A DNA stretch of 11,893 nucleotides from Nonlabens sp. (GTDB taxonomy: Bacteria; Bacteroidota; Bacteroidia; Flavobacteriales; Flavobacteriaceae), in assembly GCA_030731685.1 (NCBI GenBank), contig JANQTO010000259.1, positions 2,019 through 13,911 of the forward strand, read 5' to 3'. The notes under the pieces are model-generated. The model was not told the DNA's origin. It worked only from the letters and a program-made list of their open reading frames with translations, and ran no database searches. The position numbers and the translations under genes were made by a program. This document shows, in pieces, positions 8,801 through 11,893 of the stretch. Each line of letters opens with the position of its first letter. Position 1 is the stretch's first letter.

Positions 8801-9153
8801 GTACTTGGACACTTGAAATTGCTGATACGGCAAACAACGACGGTGGTGCACTCAACTCTTGGAGTCTCAATATTTGTGGAATTGATAAAACATTGAGTGT
8901 TGATTCTGAGCTAAATGCGCAAATAAGTCTGTATCCTAATCCGGTGACAGATATGTTTACTATGGATTTTGGTAATTACGCTTTCGCGAAAGCGGACTAC
9001 CAACTCTACGACCTAACCGGAAAATTAATCACGACAGGCTCCGTACAAAGTGCAAGACAGCAACTGGACATGACTGGCATGGCTCAGGGATTGTACCTAT
9101 TGCGTTTACGAGTAGATGACGCCGTGGTAACGCGTAAGATTATAAAGGAATAA
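5890..9153 (+). CDS. Secreted reprolysin-like zinc metalloprotease with P domain and T9SS sorting domain
   Basis: A 1087-residue extracellular protease precursor. A signal peptide (1-22, ending SSFSFG before Gln23) is followed by a propeptide (about 23-200) and a reprolysin-like (M12B) catalytic domain (about 202-424). That domain carries the zinc site HEMGHQFGGFH (351-361; His351, His355, His361; Glu352 as general base) and a Met-turn at Met386 (STIMAYAG). Cys319, Cys322 and Cys324 lie close together before the zinc site. Next come beta-sandwich regions (about 430-760), a fibronectin III-like region (about 768-855), a proprotein-convertase P domain (about 857-997) and a type A T9SS C-terminal domain (about 1003-1087, LYPNP at 1014-1018). 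It is probably exported by Sec, moved across the outer membrane by T9SS and released or anchored at the surface; substrates are unknown. It stands alone on its strand, and its stop abuts that of pth. A palindrome copy encodes residues 1031-1035 (AFAKA). Confidence 0.93.
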   Translation: MQFKKILVVTLLFMMVSSFSFGQNFWSTVTSEPLENLSNRAFTPSKYIMMSLNVPAFKQVISTAPRRFENTTSNVIVSMPDARGVMRDFTIYEAPMMEPELYNKYPSIRTYVGESLQSPGHVIRFSLTYQGLHSIEFRPGEATVYTDPFTVNGTHYIIYSRDDIPEMNTGFVCETIEPQLKAASLLSSDANAKAANDARLRKYRVAISCNAEYGNIFAGTIGTDADKRMRIQAQQAITMNRVNGIYERDLAITLEFVAQNDLLLYYGDTTLDPYTNDFNGRTQTLMDGGLASQGFPGIGNGAYDIGHNFNTSGGGNAGCIGCVCVAGQKGSGMTGRANPTGDPFDIDYVAHEMGHQFGGFHSMASSNCRSGNGQTEAEPGSGSTIMAYAGICTPNVQQNSDDYFHFVNVRDITANIKSGVSSACPTIISLNIPAPVVNAGSDYTIPFSTAFVLDGTATNVTSGTTYIWEQFDTDNPRSSAGPMPTRELGPMYRSRLPVTSTFRYFPTLSSVFAGNLTPAFEVTPSVGRTMKFALTARNFTAAGGQNGDDNMLVTVDGTKGPFVITSMNSPVTLNTGESTTITWNVAGTDLVPINTQFVDILLTTNGGTSFITLAASVPNDGSHVITIPVITPTNNARFMIRAVGNVYYAVNAAPISITQQNFSLSTTEFAATACQPSSPTFDFTYNVFAGFTENTTLSVTGLPAGVNAVISPQTVSTAGTSINLSFTGVSSAALGSYPINLVATAPSVTKTVPLNLIIASPSLSPTALTSPLNSAIDQDLSPVLSWTADSNATSYLVEVATDASFTNVIQQATVMMPTYRPVLLENTTYYWRVRSINSCATGSPSATRSFKTATISCSASAATSVPVAISTGAPATVTGSLNVISNLDMTSVTVTMDLSHTYIADLVLTLISPAGTRVKLLDASCTSRNDIAATFTDEGTTLSCNQRAPTVRGLVIPDDALAILNGENSLGTWTLEIADTANNDGGALNSWSLNICGIDKTLSVDSELNAQISLYPNPVTDMFTMDFGNYAFAKADYQLYDLTGKLITTGSVQSARQQLDMTGMAQGLYLLRLRVDDAVVTRKIIKE
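8980..8993. repeat. Highly iterated palindrome GCTTTCGCGAAAGC, copy 3
   Basis: A perfect 14-bp palindrome in the T9SS sorting domain region of the metalloprotease gene, extended to 16 bp (8979-8994). It encodes AFAKA at residues 1031-1035. Confidence 0.8.
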
Positions 9154-9792
9154 TTACTTGCCGTTAAAGGCATTCATGGTGTTTGCAAGCCCGGCGTGAA
9201 CAAAAGATAGTGCCATATTTGCGCTCGTGGTCAAGCGCTCGGGTAGGGCGGGAAGTTCATCTTTATTCCACTCGCCCAAAACATAATCTACTTGACGACC
9301 CTGAGAAAATGCTGCCGAAATTCCAAATCGCAATCGCGGATAATTGGGCGTATTTAGCTGTATTTGTGTGTCTTTAAGGCCGTTATGGCCACCGTCGGTA
9401 CCTTTGGCTTTCATGCGCAGTGTTCCGAAATCTAGGTTTAAATCGTCAGTGATTACCAGCAAATTATCTTTTTCAATACCTTCTAGTTTCATGTAATACT
9501 TAATCGCTTTACCGCTTAAGTTCATAAAGGTGTTGGGCTTTAAAAGCAAAACGGTTTTTCCTTTATGAGTGGTAGTGGCAAGGTCGCCCAGCTTAACGGT
9601 CTCAAACGAGACTTCTTTCATCGCGGCGATTTCGTCAAGTACTTTAAAGCCTATATTATGCCTAGTTTCAGCATACTGTGCTCCAGGATTTCCTAATCCT
9701 ACAATCAGAAATTTTTTCATGTCGTGTTGGGGTAGCGGTTTTTTAGAAGAACCGGCAATGAGTTGCAACCATTTTCTATAAAACGTTATCAT
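9154..9792 (-). CDS. pth: Peptidyl-tRNA hydrolase
   Basis: Cytosolic esterase that frees tRNA from peptidyl-tRNA dropped by ribosomes. The core begins MKKFLIVGLGNPG. Counting from that Met, Asn11 and His21 (TRHNIGF) match the catalytic Asn10 and His20 of E. coli Pth; PNTFMNLSGKA, ITDDLNLDFG and GTDGGHNGLKD supply the other active-site residues. The start is uncertain. ATG at 9792 gives 212 residues with a 24-residue basic extension (MITFYRKWLQLIAGSSKKP), which I recall in flavobacterial Pth. ATG at 9720 gives the bare 188-residue core, close to the 194 of E. coli. A GTG at 9813 is less likely because it lies upstream of the -7 box. The 3' end touches the protease stop codon. pth is separated from rplY by a terminator and probably has its own promoter. 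Confidence 0.95.
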   Translation of the reverse strand: MITFYRKWLQLIAGSSKKPLPQHDMKKFLIVGLGNPGAQYAETRHNIGFKVLDEIAAMKEVSFETVKLGDLATTTHKGKTVLLLKPNTFMNLSGKAIKYYMKLEGIEKDNLLVITDDLNLDFGTLRMKAKGTDGGHNGLKDTQIQLNTPNYPRLRFGISAAFSQGRQVDYVLGEWNKDELPALPERLTTSANMALSFVHAGLANTMNAFNGK

Positions 9793-9796
9793 GTTG

Positions 9797-9804
9797 CAAA
9801 AATA
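9797..9804 (-). promoter_or_regulatory. Bacteroidetes -7 box for pth
   Basis: The minus strand reads TATTTTTG, matching the Bacteroidetes sigma-A -7 consensus TAnnTTTG. It lies between the rplY terminator and pth, where an independent promoter is needed. No clear -33 TTG is seen at the usual 19-21 bp upstream. Transcription would begin about at the ATG at 9792, making that start nearly leaderless, or giving about 70 nt of leader to the start at 9720. Confidence 0.45.
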
Positions 9805-9881
9805 ATGAATCACTGTCGTAAGCGCTCCATGCTTTCTTGTAGAGTTCTATTTATTCAGCTGTATAAATGGCTAAATAAAAA

Positions 9882-9905
9882 AAGCCGCTCTAGGTAGAGC
9901 GGCTT
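9882..9905 (-). terminator. Rho-independent terminator of prs-rplY
   Basis: A 9-bp perfect inverted repeat (AAGCCGCTC ... GAGCGGCTT) with a 6-nt loop. Read on the minus strand it is followed by a run of seven T (plus-strand A run 9877-9883, partly within the stem). It lies 23 nt after the rplY stop and points leftward, closing the prs-rplY unit and separating it from pth. Confidence 0.9.
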
Positions 9906-9928
9906 ATGTGTATATAAAAACTTGATGT

Positions 9929-10570
9929 TTATTCTGCCACAGCAGCCGCATCGTCAGTTTCAGTTGCTGGAACATCACCTGCTTCTTCTTCTTCTTCTTC
10001 GTCATCGTCTGTATCTGCAACTGCAGTACGAGAAGTTTTAACCATGATTACAACTACGTTGTCTGCATGCATAATTTCGTATGCGTCTGTACGTAAGTCT
10101 TTCACGTACTTTTTCATACCTATCTTAAGCTGTGAAATATCTACAGTAATAAAATCAGGTAGGTTTGCAGGAAGTGCTTTTACTCTAAGTTTACGCATGT
10201 TACGACGTAACACACCACCATTAAGCACACCACGTGCAACACCTTCACTACGCACTGGAATTTCCATGGTTACAGGCTTATCGTCTGTAATCTGGTAGAA
10301 ATCTGCATGTAACAAAAGCTCTCTTACAGGGTGCCATTGCAGGTCTTGCATGATTGCATTGTAAGTACCGTCTGCTCCTAGGTCTATGACTACCGTGTGT
10401 GCATCTGGAGTGTAGATAAGGTGTTTAAACGCCTTTTCTTCAGCTTGAAAATGAACTGGTTCTGACTCTCCGTAGATTACGCAAGGTACCAATCCAGCAT
10501 TACGTAGGGCCTTTGTTGCCTTTTTGCCCACGCTTTCTCTTTTAGATCCTAAGATCGTGATTGACTTCAT
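9929..10570 (-). CDS. rplY: 50S ribosomal protein L25 / general stress protein Ctc
   Basis: Ribosomal protein of the large subunit that binds 5S rRNA. This is the long, two-domain Ctc/TL5 type rather than the short E. coli L25. At 213 residues the N-terminal 5S-binding barrel covers about 1-90 (start [26 protein letters not shown] at 28-35) and the TL5 C-terminal domain about 95-180 ([20 protein letters not shown] and KKYVKDLR). A strongly acidic tail (about 188-213) contains DDDEEEEEE, encoded by a GAA triplet run at 9982-10000. Such acidic tails are common in Bacteroidetes L25. It lies 26 bp after prs with no terminator between, so the two are very likely co-transcribed, a pairing also frequent elsewhere. 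In other bacteria ctc is stress-inducible; nothing here shows that directly. Confidence 0.97.
   Translation of the reverse strand: MKSITILGSKRESVGKKATKALRNAGLVPCVIYGESEPVHFQAEEKAFKHLIYTPDAHTVVIDLGADGTYNAIMQDLQWHPVRELLLHADFYQITDDKPVTMEIPVRSEGVARGVLNGGVLRRNMRKLRVKALPANLPDFITVDISQLKIGMKKYVKDLRTDAYEIMHADNVVVIMVKTSRTAVADTDDDEEEEEEAGDVPATETDDAAAVAE
9982..10000. repeat. CTT/GAA trinucleotide repeat in rplY
   Basis: Six perfect CTT units plus one C on the plus strand, read as GAA (Glu) codons in rplY. It encodes the poly-Glu part of the acidic tail. The tract could change length by slippage in whole codons without breaking the frame. Confidence 0.8.
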
Positions 10571-10596
10571 TTGTTATTTATTAATTGTTATTGAAA

Positions 10597-11538
10597 TTAC
10601 ATGATAAAATTTTCACTGATGGACTCATTGTTCTGCACACTTTTCATGACGTCTGCAAACAGTCCCGCGCACGTTAAAACGCGTATTTTTTTACTCTCTT
10701 GTTTTAGAGGTATGGAATCTGTAACGATAAGTTCTACTAATTGAGAATTCTCGATACGCTCATAAGCTTGACCCGAAAGGATTGCATGGGTACAAATGGC
10801 TCGTACGCTTTTTGCGCCGCGTTCCATCATAACATCTGCTGCTTTTGTGAGCGTTCCTGCGGTGTCGACCATGTCGTCTACGAGTACTACATTTTTACCC
10901 GTTACGTCACCTATAAGTTCCATGTGAGAAATCACATTTGCCTTTTGACGTTGCTTGTAACATACCACCACATCACTTTCTAAAGTCTTAGCATATGCAT
11001 ATGCTCTTTTAGAACCACCCATGTCGGGAGATGCAATGGTTAGGTCTGTAAGATTTAAGCTTTTTAGGTAAGGTACAAATAATGCACTTGCAAAAAGATG
11101 ATCTACGGGCTTCTCAAAGAAACCTTGGATTTGGTCAGCATGTAAATCCATAGTAATGATGCGTGTCGCACCAGCACTTTCTAGAATTTTTGCAATCATT
11201 TTTGCCCCTATCGGCACACGAGGTTTGTCCTTGCGGTCTTGTCTCGCCCAGCCAAAATACGGTATCACAGCCGTAATATGTCTTGCACTGGCTCGTTTAG
11301 CAGCATCCATCATAAGCAACAGTTCCATAAGGTTGTCGCTACTAGGATGCGTGGAGCCTATGATAAATATGCGACGACCACGTATAGATTCTTCAAAAGA
11401 TGGTTGAAACTCACCATCGCTAAACGTAGAAAAATTTACTTGCCCCAAAGTGGCACCATACTCAGCAGCTATAGCTTTTGCTAAGTGCATGCTTTGGCGG
11501 CAGCCAAAAAGTTTTGCGTCTTGTAATGCGTAGTTCAT
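10597..11538 (-). CDS. prs: Ribose-phosphate pyrophosphokinase (PRPP synthase)
   Basis: Makes phosphoribosyl pyrophosphate from ribose 5-phosphate and ATP, the precursor for purines, pyrimidines, NAD, histidine and tryptophan; cytosolic and probably hexameric. At 313 residues it has the class I length. Visible motifs are FSDGE (39-43), PYFGWARQDRKDKPR (93-107, ATP binding), MDLHADQIQGFF (130-141, metal and catalytic histidine region), SPDMGG (170-175) and the PRPP-binding loop VVLVDDMVDTAGT (217-229). Start ATG at 11538, with a -7 box about 35 bp upstream. rplY follows after 26 bp. The gene diverges from tRNA-Leu. Nothing unusual in length or key residues. Confidence 0.98.
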   Translation of the reverse strand: MNYALQDAKLFGCRQSMHLAKAIAAEYGATLGQVNFSTFSDGEFQPSFEESIRGRRIFIIGSTHPSSDNLMELLLMMDAAKRASARHITAVIPYFGWARQDRKDKPRVPIGAKMIAKILESAGATRIITMDLHADQIQGFFEKPVDHLFASALFVPYLKSLNLTDLTIASPDMGGSKRAYAYAKTLESDVVVCYKQRQKANVISHMELIGDVTGKNVVLVDDMVDTAGTLTKAADVMMERGAKSVRAICTHAILSGQAYERIENSQLVELIVTDSIPLKQESKKIRVLTCAGLFADVMKSVQNNESISENFIM

Positions 11539-11572
11539 TGCTAGAACGTTTAGGGTGTTTAATTTAAGGGTG

Positions 11573-11580
11573 CAAAAGTA
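11573..11580 (-). promoter_or_regulatory. Bacteroidetes -7 box for prs
   Basis: The minus strand reads TACTTTTG, a match to TAnnTTTG, placing the transcript start near 11567 and a leader of about 28 nt before the prs ATG. No TTG is present at the standard -33 spacing, so this rests on the -7 match and position only. Confidence 0.5.
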
Positions 11581-11643
11581 CTAAACTTTTTAAAGTCTTT
11601 TCACTAATTGATTTACAAATGCACGCACAATAGAAAAGTTTAT

Positions 11644-11651
11644 TACTTTTG
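11644..11651 (+). promoter_or_regulatory. Bacteroidetes -7 box for tRNA-Leu
   Basis: TACTTTTG followed by CAGG, matching TAnnTTTG, 16 nt before the mature tRNA 5' end. This spacing fits a short 5' leader removed by RNase P. The nearest upstream TTG (11608-11610) is 33 nt from the box, too far for a standard -33 element. Confidence 0.55.
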
Positions 11652-11667
11652 CAGGCTACAATATCAT

Positions 11668-11749
11668 GCCTCAGTGGTGGAATTGGTAGACACGTTGGAT
11701 TCAAAATCCAATGCTGCAAGGCGTGCCGGTTCGATTCCGGCCTGAGGTA
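11668..11749 (+). tRNA. tRNA-Leu (anticodon CAA)
   Basis: An 82-nt cloverleaf. The acceptor stem GCCTCAG pairs with CTGAGGT (first pair G-U), with discriminator A at 11749 as expected for leucine. The D arm is GTG/CAC, and the anticodon stem TTGGA/TCCAA encloses loop TTCAAAA, giving anticodon CAA for UUG codons. The class II variable arm is short: three pairs (GCT/GGC) around a GCAA loop. The T arm GCCGG/CCGGC encloses TTCGATT. CCA is not encoded; the gene is followed by CAAAACC, so CCA must be added by the nucleotidyltransferase. It has its own -7 box and terminator, so it is a single-gene unit. Confidence 0.97.
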
Positions 11750-11750
11750 C

Positions 11751-11777
11751 AAAACCAGAACGCAAGTTCTGGTTTTT
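11751..11777 (+). terminator. Rho-independent terminator after tRNA-Leu
   Basis: A perfect 11-bp inverted repeat (AAAACCAGAAC / GTTCTGGTTTT) around a GCAA tetraloop, ending in five T. It begins 2 nt after the tRNA discriminator base. The A run on the other side makes it partly able to work in both directions. Confidence 0.88.
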
Positions 11778-11870
11778 ACGTTTTGTCAAAACTGCAAACT
11801 GCAAACAATCCACTCGTCGGTAATTTCTAAACTTTTGATGCCATTAAACCCTAAGGTTAAGAGAATATCT

Positions 11871-11878
11871 TACTTTTG
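11871..11878 (+). promoter_or_regulatory. Putative -7 box pointing out of the right edge
   Basis: TACTTTTG followed by AAAT, identical to the tRNA-Leu box and located beyond its terminator. It probably serves a gene that starts to the right of the window. No start codon or -33 element can be seen, so support is moderate at best. The rest of 11778-11893 holds no gene that I can support. Confidence 0.35.
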
Positions 11879-11893
11879 AAATAATACTAATTG

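Noticed and set aside
8376..8870. A 164-codon minus-strand open frame inside the metalloprotease gene
   Set aside because: It lies wholly within a clearly coding P-domain region, has no recognisable motif and no own promoter or ribosome site; it is a shadow frame.
9793..9813. GTG start for pth at 9813, giving 219 residues
   Set aside because: The seven extra codons overlap the likely -7 box, and an ATG follows; the ATG at 9792 or 9720 is more plausible.
11564..11752. Minus-strand open frame opposite tRNA-Leu (reads RPESNRHALQHWILNPTCLP)
   Set aside because: This is the well-known spurious frame antisense to a leucine tRNA; it overlaps the tRNA completely and also the prs and tRNA promoter region.
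11791..11805. Two tandem ACTGCAA units downstream of the tRNA terminator
   Set aside because: Only two 7-bp copies in AT-rich intergenic DNA; this is compatible with chance and has no clear role.
11608..11878. A TTG exactly 33 nt upstream of both rightward TACTTTTG boxes
   Set aside because: The spacing is too long for a standard -33 element (19-21 bp), and with two cases of a 3-bp motif it is easily chance.
1..11893. CRISPR array, insertion sequence, phage or defence genes
   Set aside because: No regularly spaced repeats, transposase, integrase, terminal inverted repeats or known defence domains were seen; all long frames are housekeeping genes or the secreted protease.

Overview
The window is an ordinary stretch of chromosome from a member of the Bacteroidota, most likely a marine flavobacterium (Flavobacteriaceae). 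The evidence is a secreted metalloprotease ending in a type IX secretion (T9SS) sorting domain, signal peptides ending in FG|Q, several Bacteroidetes-type -7 boxes (TAnnTTTG), few Shine-Dalgarno sequences, nine of nine genes ending in TAA, and SerS, Prs, Pth and L25 proteins of the flavobacterial type. Genus cannot be fixed from this window alone.

Layout. Positions 22-5761 hold a leftward block of five genes: ribF (FAD/FMN synthesis), an HTTM/vitamin-K-gamma-carboxylase-like membrane protein, serS, an exported TPR protein and a DUF4286 protein. Spacing is tight: ribF and the HTTM gene overlap by 32 bp, and the other gaps are 63, 18 and 3 bp. This suggests one transcription unit starting near 5762. 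A 128-bp divergent spacer separates it from one long rightward gene (5890-9153) for a secreted reprolysin-like zinc metalloprotease with a P domain and a T9SS sorting domain. That gene runs directly into the leftward pth gene: the two stop codons touch with no base between them. Upstream of pth are a -7 box and a strong terminator that ends the preceding leftward prs-rplY (L25/Ctc) pair. prs faces away from a rightward tRNA-Leu(CAA) gene, each with its own -7 box. The tRNA is followed by a perfect 11-bp-stem terminator, and another -7 box near the right edge points out of the window.

How the genes fit together. Most of the content is housekeeping and translation: serine tRNA charging, peptidyl-tRNA recycling, a 5S-rRNA-binding ribosomal protein, PRPP and flavin cofactor supply, and a leucine tRNA. 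The metalloprotease is the one clear accessory, extracellular function. No mobile element, CRISPR array, phage gene or defence system was seen, and no intergenic gap exceeds about 150 bp.

The most interesting signal is a 14-bp perfect palindrome, GCTTTCGCGAAAGC. It occurs three times, always inside a gene and always in the frame that reads Ala-Phe-Ala-Lys-Ala, in three unrelated proteins. This looks like a genome-wide highly iterated palindrome, comparable in kind to cyanobacterial HIP1. No convincing new multi-gene system is visible here.
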